This document shows, piece by piece, positions 8,887 to 16,454 of a DNA stretch of 64,000 bases. The notes under the pieces are model-generated. The model worked only from the letters and a program-made list of their open reading frames with translations. It was not told the origin of the DNA and ran no database searches. Source of the stretch: Actinoplanes teichomyceticus ATCC 31121 (GTDB lineage Bacteria > Actinomycetota > Actinomycetes > Mycobacteriales > Micromonosporaceae); the NCBI RefSeq assembly GCF_003711105.1, contig NZ_CP023865.1, positions 1,090,001 to 1,154,000 on the forward strand, read 5' to 3'. Every line of letters starts with the position of its first letter. The first letter of the stretch is position 1. A program made the position numbers and the translations under genes.

Positions 8887-9746
8887 GGCTGCTCCTCAAC
8901 GCGGTACACCATGGTGGCGTCCCCGAACGGAGCGCCTAACTCGATCGAGAGACGCCGGTGCCACAACAGATGGCGCGTGTACGCCCGCGCGATCACCGGG
9001 TAGGAGGTTGCCTCAGCGATCTCCGCGAACAGGCGCGGGCCTTCCTCGACCGTGCTTAGTACTTGACCGATCATGTTCCGGACGTTGCTCAGCGGCCGCC
9101 GCTCGGCGGCGAAGTTGCGCAGGACTGAAACGCCATACGGATGCCACCCGATGACCGCCGCATATCGCCAACCCGCTGCCAGCGTCACCTCGGCGGTCGC
9201 CGCGAAGTCGATCAGCGTCTTGGCAGTCAGACGTCTCTCAGGGCGCACGTCAATCAACCACTGGCCGGTGCGGGTAATCGCCAGGAAATCGGGTGTGTGT
9301 TCGCTTCGGCCCTCATGAGTCCTGTACGTCAGTTTGATCGGCTGGGACAAGGTCTCAATGAGGTCGCCAGCGAACTCCAGTGCGAGGAGGAGGTTCGCTT
9401 CAAGTCCCGATTCGGCTCCGTGGTGGCGGGTTGTGACACCCATGTACTCGAGGCTCGGTCTGTGCTGCTGCTTTTTGCTCCATGTGAACTGACGCATGAG
9501 CTGGAGACCCGCCGATGGCATGGCGCCCAGCTCGGAAGCCGGCGCTACCACCTCGCCCGAGGTTGTTCTCCATGCAACCGTCCACTGCTGCGCCCACGGC
9601 CCACTGAGGTCCAGCTGCTCGCGGTCGGAGTTCGAGCTGGGCAAGATCTCGGCCAACTGATGCCATGAGCAGTCATGGGACCAGCAGCCGACAAGGCCCC
9701 TCGCTGAGGAAGGGCCGCCTCCAGGTGCAGGGCCATGCGTAGTCAT
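8877..9746 (-). CDS. tnsA: TnsA-like heteromeric transposase endonuclease subunit
   Basis: The protein carries GAESGLEANLLLALEF, then EHTPDFLAITRTGQWLIDVRP: the Glu, the PDF Asp and the D-V-R that stands where classical TnsA has Q-V-K. Actinobacterial TnsA-like proteins often show this D-V-R form. The QWTVAWRTTSG and MRQFTWSKKQQHRP blocks also fit this group. It would cut the 5' ends so that the element moves by cut-and-paste with TnsB. The frame is open to a TTG at 9806, but that start would lie inside the end repeats; ATG 9746 gives 289 residues. No strong ribosome site marks any start, so the N-terminus is uncertain. It is the first gene of the operon, reading inward from the right end as in Tn7. 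Confidence 0.88.
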   Translation of the reverse strand: MTTHGPAPGGGPSSARGLVGCWSHDCSWHQLAEILPSSNSDREQLDLSGPWAQQWTVAWRTTSGEVVAPASELGAMPSAGLQLMRQFTWSKKQQHRPSLEYMGVTTRHHGAESGLEANLLLALEFAGDLIETLSQPIKLTYRTHEGRSEHTPDFLAITRTGQWLIDVRPERRLTAKTLIDFAATAEVTLAAGWRYAAVIGWHPYGVSVLRNFAAERRPLSNVRNMIGQVLSTVEEGPRLFAEIAEATSYPVIARAYTRHLLWHRRLSIELGAPFGDATMVYRVEEQPWS

Positions 9747-9797
9747 GAGTACATGAGACTTCTGCGCAGATGCCCTTAACAAGGCATGCATAGGCTG

Positions 9798-9901
9798 AAG
9801 CGCCAACTATCACTGAAAAAGGTGACAACTAAACCTAAAAACGATCTATGTCCTCGCAGGTCGCGAAGTACTGATGGTGTCAACTAAAACTAAAACTCAC
9901 A
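9798..9901. repeat. Transposon right end with three TnsB-type repeats
   Basis: Two strong repeats, GGTGACAACTAAACCTAAAA (9821-9840) and GGTGTCAACTAAAACTAAAA (9876-9895), differ at two positions. A weaker third, CGCCAACTATCACTGAAAAA (9801-9820), abuts the first. The CAACT cores lie at 9804, 9826 and 9881, so spacings are 22 and 55 bp. The element finishes CTCACA at 9901, the complement of TGTGAG, and ACGAC (9902-9906) would be the 5-bp target duplication. The repeats sit between the end and tnsA, so TnsB binding could also repress the operon, as proposed for Tn7. Confidence 0.8.
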
Positions 9902-10063
9902 ACGACCCGGATCAGCCCTCCGCGGCGGGCGGCCGCTGTCCCGGCCGACCGGGTCGTCGCCGGTGCGGGAGTCCTGGCGGCGGGCAGCCGGTTCACCCGG
10001 GCGGGGCCTCCCGGGAGGCGGGAGCGGGGTGGCGTACCGGAAGGGACGTGAAAGGGTGGAGCC

Positions 10064-10876
10064 ATGCGGATCACGCAGCTGCATTCGTACCCGGTCAAGG
10101 GTTGCCACCGCCTGGACCACGACGAAGCCGGAGTGGAACCCTGGGGCCTGGCCGGCGACCGCCGCTGGATGATGGTCGATGCCGAAGGCGTCGGCATCAC
10201 CCAGCGGGACACCGCGCGCCTGACCCGGCTCGCCGTGCGGCCGCGCCCCGGCGGCCTGCGCCTGAGCGCGCCCGGCCTGCCCGACCTCGACGTGGACGAG
10301 CCCGCCGGCGGCCCGAAGGTCGCGGTCCGGGTGTTCCGCAACAAGCCGGAGGTCCCCGCGCGGCTGGCGGAGAGCGCATGGAGCAGCGCGTTCCTCGGCC
10401 GGGACGTGCGGCTGGTCTGGCAGGCCGACCCGACCGGGCGCGCCGTCGCCGAGTACGCGCTGCCGGGCGACCGGGTCAGCCTCGCCGACGGCTACCCGGT
10501 GCTGCTGGCCAACGCGGCCTCGCTGGCCGCGGTCAACGGCTGGCTGGCCGAGCGCGGCGACGAGCCGGTGCCGATCCACCGGTTCCGGCCGAACCTGGTG
10601 CTCGACGGCGCGCCCACCTGGGCCGAGGACGGCTGGGTGGGTCGCCGGCTGCGGATCGGCGACCTGGTCTTCCGGGTGGCCAAGCCGTGTTCGCGGTGCC
10701 GGGTCACCACGATCGACCAGGAGACCGGGGTGGCCGGTCGGCAGCCGCTGCACGTCCTCGGCACGCACCGGCGGTTCGACGGCGGGCTGATGTTCGCGGT
10801 CAACCTCATCCCCGAGCTGACCGCCGGGGACACCGCCGTGCTGCGCGTCGGCGACGAGGTGACACCGCTCGAGTGA
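10064..10876 (+). CDS. MOSC domain-containing protein (MOSC_N plus MOSC)
   Basis: This 270-residue protein starts MRITQLHSYPVKGC, the standard MOSC N-terminal beta-barrel opening, followed by WGLAGDRRWMMVDAEG. The MOSC part contains PIHRFRPNLVL and KPCSRCRVTTID; the first Cys of PCSRC is the predicted molybdenum-cofactor ligand, as in mARC/YcbX-type reductases. The start is supported by GGTGGAG 7 bases upstream. The likely role is reduction of N-hydroxylated compounds, or sulfur transfer, with a molybdenum cofactor. It lies 162 bp outside the transposon right end, so the element inserted in its upstream region. Confidence 0.9.
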   Translation: MRITQLHSYPVKGCHRLDHDEAGVEPWGLAGDRRWMMVDAEGVGITQRDTARLTRLAVRPRPGGLRLSAPGLPDLDVDEPAGGPKVAVRVFRNKPEVPARLAESAWSSAFLGRDVRLVWQADPTGRAVAEYALPGDRVSLADGYPVLLANAASLAAVNGWLAERGDEPVPIHRFRPNLVLDGAPTWAEDGWVGRRLRIGDLVFRVAKPCSRCRVTTIDQETGVAGRQPLHVLGTHRRFDGGLMFAVNLIPELTAGDTAVLRVGDEVTPLE

Positions 10877-10928
10877 CCCGGCGCTCCATAGCGGTACGCG
10901 TGTCTTAGGAGTGTCTTAGGAAATTTGC

Positions 10929-10942
10929 TGGGAGCGCTCCAA
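10929..10942. promoter_or_regulatory. CebR/CelR-like cellobiose operator
   Basis: TGGGAGCGCTCCAA matches 13 of 14 bases of the actinobacterial CebR/CelR palindrome TGGGAGCGCTCCCA, and its inner GGAGCGCTCC is a perfect 10-bp palindrome. It lies 19 bp before the GTG of the expansin gene, inside the likely promoter. The repressor is known to release on cellobiose. Two direct copies of GTGTCTTAGG (10900-10909, 10911-10920) lie just upstream, of unknown role. Confidence 0.75.
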
Positions 10943-10961
10943 CGGACCAGTATCGCTGGGC

Positions 10962-11927
10962 GTGAGTGCTCATCGACGCCCGTTCCCGACCCGATGGCTC
11001 GCCGCCGGCGGCGCGGCCACCCTCGCCGGCATCATCGGCGTGGCCCTGCTGCTGCAGACCGGAGGGTCGGCCTGTGCCGCGCCGCCGAGCGCCAGCGCGA
11101 AGACCGGCCAGGCGACCTTCTACGACCTGGCCGCCACGTCCGGCAACTGCTCGTTCGAGGTGCCCGCCGACGATCTCTACGTGGCGCTCGGCCCGGACCA
11201 GTACGCCGCCGGGGCCTCCTGCGGCGCGTACCTCGACGTCACCGGCCCCAAGGGCAGGGTTCGCGTCAAGGTCTTCGACTCCTGCCCGGAGTGCGCCACC
11301 GGCCACCTGGACCTGAGCCGCACCGCGTTCAAGCGGATCGGCGCCGAGGTCGACGGGATCATCCCGATCAAGTACAAGCTGGTCACGAACCCGTCCGTGC
11401 CCGGGCCGATCTCCGTGCGGATCAAGGAGGGCGCCTCGCAGCACTGGTTCGCCGCGCGCATCGACAACCACGCGAACCTGCTGTCCTCGGTCAAGGTCGC
11501 GGGCTCCGGCGGCAGCTTCCGGACCGCGCACCGCACCGACTACAACTACTGGCTCATCGACAGCGGCGCCGGGCCCGGACCCTACAAAATCAAAATCACC
11601 GATGTGTACGGCAACAGCACCACGGTGTCCGGCATCGACATGAGACCCGGAGTGGTGCAGAAGACGTCGGCCTCGCTCTCCGGCGGCTCCAGCACGGTCG
11701 CCGAGACGGCCGCCCCCGCCACGACCCGAAGCTCCGCGTCGCCGGCCGCGAGGAAGTCGTCCGCGCCGGCCAAGCCGACGACCGCCGCCCCGTCGCCGGC
11801 GTCGCCCGCGCCGGCGGTGAGCGCGCTGCTCGCATCGACCGAGGCGGTGCCGAGTGCGACCGGGAACGCGCTGGTTGATCTGGCGGCTGGGGAGGTCGAC
11901 GCTTCCGCCTCCGCTGAGTGCGGATAG
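10962..11927 (+). CDS. Secreted bacterial expansin (EXLX-like)
   Basis: This 321-residue protein has a signal peptide (basic start, LAAGGAATLAGIIGVALLL, cleavage near CAAPP). A double-psi beta-barrel domain follows (residues ~48-135): GQATFYDLAATSGNCSF, AGASCGAYLDV, VKVFDSCPECATGHLDLS, with the HLDLS Asp expected in expansins. Next is a cellulose-binding beta-sandwich (~140-230), then an Ala/Ser/Pro/Thr-rich tail of ~90 residues. Expansins loosen cellulose and other wall polymers without hydrolysis. The GTG start follows the CebR-like palindrome, so induction by cello-oligosaccharides is predicted; GH12 and GH9 enzymes lie in the same window. Confidence 0.85.
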   Translation: MSAHRRPFPTRWLAAGGAATLAGIIGVALLLQTGGSACAAPPSASAKTGQATFYDLAATSGNCSFEVPADDLYVALGPDQYAAGASCGAYLDVTGPKGRVRVKVFDSCPECATGHLDLSRTAFKRIGAEVDGIIPIKYKLVTNPSVPGPISVRIKEGASQHWFAARIDNHANLLSSVKVAGSGGSFRTAHRTDYNYWLIDSGAGPGPYKIKITDVYGNSTTVSGIDMRPGVVQKTSASLSGGSSTVAETAAPATTRSSASPAARKSSAPAKPTTAAPSPASPAPAVSALLASTEAVPSATGNALVDLAAGEVDASASAECG

Positions 11928-12250
11928 GTTCGCGCGGCTGGTGCTGGTGCTGGTGCTGATTGTTCGAGCGGGCAACGCTGAGCAGCAGTGGCCGGCGGTT
12001 TGCCGCATTCACCCGGGTGCCCGTGAGCATTCCCGGACCTTCGGCGCGATCGCCGACCGACGGCGCGCCGAGTCGACTGTCCACACCCCTGTGGAAAACG
12101 ATCGCGGACGCGGCGCGGGGTCGGCGACGACCGAGCACCCTGTCTGGCGGCGGCGGCCGGGATGCCGCGCCGGCCACCGCGGTCCGGGGCGCCCGAGGCG
12201 CTCGGCCCGGACGACCGGCGGTGCCGGCAGCGGGACCCACCGACCGTTTG
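11928..12250. other. Gene-free stretch between expansin and tRNA-Leu
   Basis: No coding frame of convincing composition is seen on either strand. A short GCTGGT microrepeat lies near 11938-11959. No clear terminator hairpin with a T-run was found. Confidence 0.5.
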
Positions 12251-12334
12251 TGCGGGAGAAGGGACTCGAACCCTCACGCCCTCTCGGGCACGGGCACCTA
12301 AAACCCGCGCGGCTGCCAATTTCGCCACTCCCGC
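12251..12334 (-). tRNA. tRNA-Leu (anticodon TAG)
   Basis: On the minus strand the acceptor arm GCGGGAG (12334-12328) pairs with CTCCCGC at the 3' side, with discriminator A at 12251. The anticodon arm is CGGGT-TTTAGGT-GCCCG, giving TAG, which reads CUA/CUN leucine codons. A long variable arm (TGCCCGAGAGGGCG region) and GGTTCGAGTCC in the T arm confirm a class II leucine tRNA. CCA is not encoded. Confidence 0.93.
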
Positions 12335-12620
12335 CCGTCTCGCCCATCACGAGCAAAGCGTTGGGTGGAGTCTAGACGGTCGGGCCTGCCATCGGCTCCT
12401 CGGTTCAGGTCGAACGTGTCGTCCGGGTATCGACCGCGGTGTCCGGCTGACGGTGGTTGCGAGCGTGCACGGCGGCCGCCTTGCGGGTTGGCTACCGCAT
12501 GACGGCCGCCGTGAGTCCGGGCCGCTCCGCGCCGGTGCGGGCCGGGCGGAGTGCCCTTCTCATCGGCGCGGCCGGTCCGGACTTGCACACTTTCCGGGAT
12601 TTCGTGCCGGATCCCGGAAA

Positions 12621-13097
12621 TCAGTCCAGGCCGAGGTCGCGCCGCAGCTTGGCGACGTGCCCGGTCGCCTTGACGTTGTAGAGGGCGCGCTCGATCGAGC
12701 CGTTCTCGTCGATCACGAACGTCGAGCGGATCACGCCGGTGACCGTCTTGCCGTAGAGCTGCTTCTCACCGAACGCCCCGTAGGCCGTCAGCACGCTCTT
12801 GTCCTCGTCGCTGACCAGCGGGAACGTGATCGCGTCCCGCTCGCGGAACGTGGCGAGCTTGGCCGGCTTGTCCGGGGAGATGCCGATCACCTCGTACCCG
12901 GCGGCCTGCAACGACGCCAGCGAGTCGCGGAAGTCGCAGGCCTGCTTGGTGCAGCCGGGCGTCATGGCGGCCGGGTACGCGTACAGCACGACCTTGCGTC
13001 CGCGCAGGTCCTTGAGCGACAGGTGCTCGCCGGTGTCGGTGGGAAGGGTGAAGTCGGGCGCGGCGTCGCCGGCGCCCAGACGCACGTTCTCAGTCAT
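12621..13097 (-). CDS. bcp: Thioredoxin-dependent peroxiredoxin, Bcp/PrxQ type
   Basis: This 158-residue protein has the AhpC/TSA fold. The motif AAMTPGCTKQACDFRD holds the peroxidatic Cys and, five residues later, the resolving Cys, the 1-Cys-x4-Cys arrangement of Bcp. GISPDKPAKLATF and STFVIDENG are typical family blocks. It reduces hydroperoxides with electrons from thioredoxin in the cytoplasm. The length is standard. It reads the same way as speD, 21 bp downstream of that gene's stop, so the two may share a transcript. Confidence 0.93.
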   Translation of the reverse strand: MTENVRLGAGDAAPDFTLPTDTGEHLSLKDLRGRKVVLYAYPAAMTPGCTKQACDFRDSLASLQAAGYEVIGISPDKPAKLATFRERDAITFPLVSDEDKSVLTAYGAFGEKQLYGKTVTGVIRSTFVIDENGSIERALYNVKATGHVAKLRRDLGLD

Positions 13098-13118
13098 GGG
13101 TCCGACGATAGTGCCGGG

Positions 13119-13547
13119 TCACGTGCCCACCCGGTGGCCTCTCCAGAGTCGCCCGGCGGCGGTCAGATCGCGCGGCCACTCCTCGCCGCGGCGTCGCAGG
13201 GCCTGCTCGGTGATCTCGAAGTCGCCGACCAGTCGCCGGAACTCGGCGAGCACGTCGGCCTCCCGGAACGGCTTGCAGGAGAACACGTTGACGAAGATCT
13301 CCCGCAGGTGCGGATAGGTGTGGATGGCGGCGTGCGACTCGGCCAGGATCACCACCGCCGACTTGCCGGCCCGCTCCGGCGGGCCGCCCTCGGTGGCCAC
13401 CATCGGCCCGGCGATCACCGTCATGCCGATCCGCTGCACCAGTTCCCGCATGAACCGGGTCAGCGCCTGATCGTCGTCGAGCGCCGTGACGTCGGCTATG
13501 CCGGACAGGCGCAGCGTCAGCTCGTCGCCGTAGTGGTCGTTGCCCAT
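13119..13547 (-). CDS. speD: S-adenosylmethionine decarboxylase-like proenzyme
   Basis: The protein is 142 residues from ATG 13547 (MGNDHYGDELTLRL), preceded by GGGAGG at ideal spacing; a longer frame upstream lacks such a site. The segment LAESHAAIHTYPHL contains the E-S-H at which SpeD self-cleaves to make the pyruvoyl group, and NVFSCKPF holds the conserved Cys. The enzyme decarboxylates AdoMet to give the aminopropyl donor for polyamines. C-terminal FEITEQALRRRGEEW is less typical, so a divergent member is possible. Confidence 0.82.
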   Translation of the reverse strand: MGNDHYGDELTLRLSGIADVTALDDDQALTRFMRELVQRIGMTVIAGPMVATEGGPPERAGKSAVVILAESHAAIHTYPHLREIFVNVFSCKPFREADVLAEFRRLVGDFEITEQALRRRGEEWPRDLTAAGRLWRGHRVGT

Positions 13548-13810
13548 GACGCCTCCCAAGGCTGTGAAACGTACGTTACCGGCCGGAGAAGCCGGTAAAT
13601 GTGCCACGTTTCCGCTGGCCAGGGCGGGAGCGCGGGTGTTTGCCGAATCCGTTCCGGCGGGGCATGGTCACCGTGAATTCCGTATCGGAAACACCGTGGA
13701 GAATGGGATTTCCGGTGTTCCACTACGGACAGTCGGATACCGGTCTGGCGGCGCCCCGTGGATCTTCAGTACGCTCCCGGGCAGACGCGTCGAGAGCGGA
13801 GATCAGGGTC

Positions 13811-14182
13811 ATGACCGAGCCCACGGGCGGTATCACGGCGAACGGCACCACCACCGTCTCCGGCGAGGTGGTGGAGAAGATCGCCGCCGCGGCGGCGCGC
13901 ACCGTCCCCGGGGTGGCCGACCTCGGCGGCGACGTCGCGCGCTTCGTCAACAGCGTGCTCGACAGGGTCGGGCTGGACCAGGTCGGCGACGCCAGCCGGG
14001 GCGTCTCGGCCCGGGTCAAGGACGGCACGGTGACGGTCGACGTGGTGGTCGTGCTGGCCGCCGGCACCGTCGTCGCCGAGGTGACCAGCGCCGTCCAGCA
14101 GAAGGTCACCGAGGCGGTGCAGGGTTACGGCCTGCGCGTGCTCGCCGTCAACGTCAACGTGGACGACATCGCGATCGGCTAG
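13811..14182 (+). CDS. Asp23/Gls24 family envelope stress protein
   Basis: From ATG 13811 (MTEPTGGITANGTTTVSGEV) the protein has 123 residues. VVEKIAAAAARTVPGVADL and the alternating VTVDVVVVLAAGTVVAEV with VQQKVTEAVQ are the Gls24 pattern, ending VLAVNVNVDDIAI. The frame is open to 13601, but the upstream part is not conserved-looking. Family members are abundant stress proteins, some membrane-tethered by a partner. It converges on the 14179-15171 gene, with 4 bp of overlap at the stops. Confidence 0.88.
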   Translation: MTEPTGGITANGTTTVSGEVVEKIAAAAARTVPGVADLGGDVARFVNSVLDRVGLDQVGDASRGVSARVKDGTVTVDVVVVLAAGTVVAEVTSAVQQKVTEAVQGYGLRVLAVNVNVDDIAIG

Positions 14183-15171
14183 TCCGCCGTCGCGCCGGTG
14201 GCCACCGGCTCCGCGGCGGGTACGGCGGCGCGCATCCGGAGCAGGCCGGTCAGCGCCAGCGCGGCGCCCGCCGCGATGGTGACCGCCACGCAGGCGCGGG
14301 CCAGCCAGTCCGGGCCCGCGGCCGGGACCACGGCTGCCAGGAACGCGTCCGAGCTGCCGAAACCGGCGAAGGCGGCCAGCACGAAACCGGACAGCGCCAG
14401 ATAGAACGGCGGGTGCCGCCAGGCCGCGCCCACGGCGAGGGCCCCGGTCACGAGGAGCACCCCGGACCAGCCGGCGCCGTCCAGGCCGCGCATCACCGCG
14501 TACGACACGGTGGAGGCAGCGGCACCGGCCGCGAGCGGCGCGACGCACCGCGGCCAGACGCGGACCAGGGCCGTCAGGCCGGCGCCGAGCAGGACCACCC
14601 CCACCCACCAGGCCCAGGTGAGCGGCGGCGGCTCGTAGTCGAGGGTGCCCCGGATCTCGAAGACCCGGGCCTGGTCGCGCAGCGGCACCGCCCAGTCGCG
14701 CAGCCGGTGCGAGTGATCAGGGTCGGCCACCGCCTGGGGCGGGCGGGCCGGGCCGAGCCAGTGCGTGCGCTGGTCGTGCCAGCGGACCGTGGTGCCGGCG
14801 GAGATCCGCTGCCAGGCGGGCGCCGTGGTGGGGTCGGCGGTGGCCGGCACGGGGGTGTCCCCGGCCAGGGTCTCGTTGAGGTACGCCGCGGGTGACGCCG
14901 CGTTGCGGTAGACGCCGTCCGGGCGGATCTCCAGGTACGGCTCGCCGGAGTAGCCGAGCACCTCGATCGGCCGTCCGGTGTCGTTGGTCAGCTCCAGCCG
15001 CGCGCCGCCCTCGACGGTGCGCACCGAGAGGCCGTCCAGCGGGCCGGTGACGCCGGTGATCTCGGTGCGGTACGACGTGACGTTCGCCCCCTCGCCGCCG
15101 TGGGCGAACGCGGGCGTGGCCGGCACGATCGTCGCGCCGGCCGTGGCCAGGATCAGGGCGACGCGCCTCAC
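14179..15171 (-). CDS. Membrane protein of unknown function, last gene of the thiol-redox cluster
   Basis: The protein is 330 residues from GTG 15171, which overlaps the stop of the DsbA-like gene (GTGA). A signal peptide (VALILATAGATIVPATPAFA) precedes HGGEG, then a ~150-residue extracytoplasmic region with beta-type segments (RLELTNDTGRPIEVLGYSGEPYL) and about five membrane helices from residue ~183 onward. I do not recognise a named family; similar proteins with a His after the signal site are known beside copper and thiol-redox genes. The coupling to MauE and DsbA suggests a shared extracytoplasmic redox or metal function. Confidence 0.7.
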   Translation of the reverse strand: MRRVALILATAGATIVPATPAFAHGGEGANVTSYRTEITGVTGPLDGLSVRTVEGGARLELTNDTGRPIEVLGYSGEPYLEIRPDGVYRNAASPAAYLNETLAGDTPVPATADPTTAPAWQRISAGTTVRWHDQRTHWLGPARPPQAVADPDHSHRLRDWAVPLRDQARVFEIRGTLDYEPPPLTWAWWVGVVLLGAGLTALVRVWPRCVAPLAAGAAASTVSYAVMRGLDGAGWSGVLLVTGALAVGAAWRHPPFYLALSGFVLAAFAGFGSSDAFLAAVVPAAGPDWLARACVAVTIAAGAALALTGLLRMRAAVPAAEPVATGATAD

Positions 15172-15908
15172 CCGGCCGCCCTGTCGATGGTCTGGGTGAT
15201 CAGGTCGATGCCGGGCACCGTGTCGTCCGGCCCGGTGAGCTGCTTGCCGTTGACCGCGATGCTCGGGGTGCCGGTGAAGCCGCGCGCGGAGAAGGTGTCG
15301 GTCGCCTTCGTCACCCACGGCTCGTACGTGCCGTCCTCCACCGCCGCGACGAACCTGTCGCTGGTCAGCCCGGCCGACCGGGCCAACTCGACGATCGTCG
15401 CGGTGCTCAGGCCGGTGCTGCCCTCCGCCGGCTGGTTGGCGTAGAGCGCGTCGTGGAGCTCGGTGAACTTGCCGTCCTCGGCGGCCGCCGCGGCGGCGGC
15501 GGCCGAGCGGGTCGAGTACCGGGTGCCGTTCGAGTACCGGTCCAGGATGGACACCACGTGGTACCGCAGGGTGATCTTGTTGGAGCCGGCGAGCTGCCGC
15601 AGCGTGGCGCCGCTGGTGGCCTCGAAATTCTTGCAGTTCGGGCACATGAAGTCCTCGTAGAGGTCGACCGTGACCGGCCCGCTGCCGACGGCGAACGCGG
15701 TGCCCTCGTCGACCGCCGCACCCGGGATGACCAGCTTGCCCTGGTCCCGGCCGGAGACCGTGGCGTACCCGATGAAACCGGCGATGAGCAGCACCGCGAC
15801 CACCGCCACCGAGGTCCAGATGGTCACTTTGCGGCGCCGTTCCGCCGCGCGCTGCTGCTCGATGATCTTCCGGGCTTTCGCGGTCCGGTCCCGATCCGCC
15901 TTGCTCAT
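15168..15908 (-). CDS. Membrane-anchored DsbA-like thioredoxin protein
   Basis: From ATG 15908 (preceded by GGGGGA) the protein has 246 residues. A basic cytoplasmic segment is followed by one membrane helix (VTIWTSVAVVAVLLIAGFIG). The DsbA-type domain has the active site DFMCPNCKNFE (C-P-N-C) and cis-proline region FTGTPSIAVNG. It should oxidise or isomerise disulfides outside the membrane. Its start overlaps the mauE-like stop by 4 bp and its stop overlaps the next GTG, so the three genes are translationally coupled. Confidence 0.88.
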   Translation of the reverse strand: MSKADRDRTAKARKIIEQQRAAERRRKVTIWTSVAVVAVLLIAGFIGYATVSGRDQGKLVIPGAAVDEGTAFAVGSGPVTVDLYEDFMCPNCKNFEATSGATLRQLAGSNKITLRYHVVSILDRYSNGTRYSTRSAAAAAAAAEDGKFTELHDALYANQPAEGSTGLSTATIVELARSAGLTSDRFVAAVEDGTYEPWVTKATDTFSARGFTGTPSIAVNGKQLTGPDDTVPGIDLITQTIDRAAG

Positions 15909-16387
15909 CGTTCCCCCATCAGCACACCGTCGAGTGAGAACCGGGTACGCGGCCGCCACAGCAGGATCCCGGAGAGCGCCAGGAAACCGAGGTCACGCAG
16001 GATGTCCAGGCCGTAGGCGGTGTCCCGGCCGGCGGCGAGCTCGCCGCCGGAGCTGAAACAGCCGCAGTCGATGCGCAGGCCGCGCGCCCAGGCCGAGACG
16101 ATGCCGGCGATGAAGATCACCAGCAGCACCGCGGAGATCGCCGCGGTGAGCCGGGTGGACAGGCCGATCAGCAGCAGCAGGCCGAGCGCGATCTCCAGGA
16201 ACGGCTGGATCCCGCCGATCACCTTGGCGACGTCGTACGGCATCAGGTCGTATGCGTTGACCGCGCGCGCCGACTCCGCCAGGTCACCGATCTTGGTGGC
16301 GCCCGCGACCAGCCAGACGGCGGCCAGCCCGAGCCGGGCCACCGTGGAGATCCACGGCCAGACCGCGGGCCGCGTGGTGGTTTCCAT
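15905..16387 (-). CDS. MauE/DoxX-like membrane protein
   Basis: The protein is 160 residues from ATG 16387, with GGGG seven bases upstream; a GTG two codons earlier is the alternative. Four membrane helices include LGLAAVWLVAGATKI and FLEIALGLLLLIGL. The loop RIDCGCFSSGGEL carries a C-x-C, as in MauE proteins thought to pass electrons to an extracytoplasmic thioredoxin-like partner. The coupled DsbA-like gene downstream is the natural partner. Confidence 0.85.
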   Translation of the reverse strand: METTTRPAVWPWISTVARLGLAAVWLVAGATKIGDLAESARAVNAYDLMPYDVAKVIGGIQPFLEIALGLLLLIGLSTRLTAAISAVLLVIFIAGIVSAWARGLRIDCGCFSSGGELAAGRDTAYGLDILRDLGFLALSGILLWRPRTRFSLDGVLMGER

Positions 16388-16454
16388 GGTCACACCCCGT
16401 TAGACGGAGATGATCGGGCTCTGGTTCCGGCGTACGTCCGGTTTCCCGAGTCTC

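Larger units (their letters stand above)
1..9901. mobile_element. Tn7-like transposon, right-hand part (left end outside window)
   Basis: Four genes on the minus strand encode the full Tn7-type core set: TnsA-like endonuclease, DDE transposase TnsB, AAA regulator TnsC and TniQ/TnsD-type target selector. They read inward from a right end at 9901 that carries three ~22-bp repeats and finishes in ACA, the inverse of the TGT typical of Tn7 family ends. Left of the core are cargo genes, and the tniQ-tnsC stretch is visibly more AT-rich than the chromosome to the right. No inverted copy of the end repeats was found between 1 and 3487, so the left end is inferred to lie upstream of the window. No CRISPR array or cas gene is present, so this part shows a TniQ-only targeting element. 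The right boundary is well supported; the extent to position 1 is inferred. Confidence 0.8.

Noticed and set aside
13601..13810. N-terminal extension of the Gls24 protein
   Set aside because: The upstream part has no family similarity, while ATG 13811 begins exactly where the conserved domain does.
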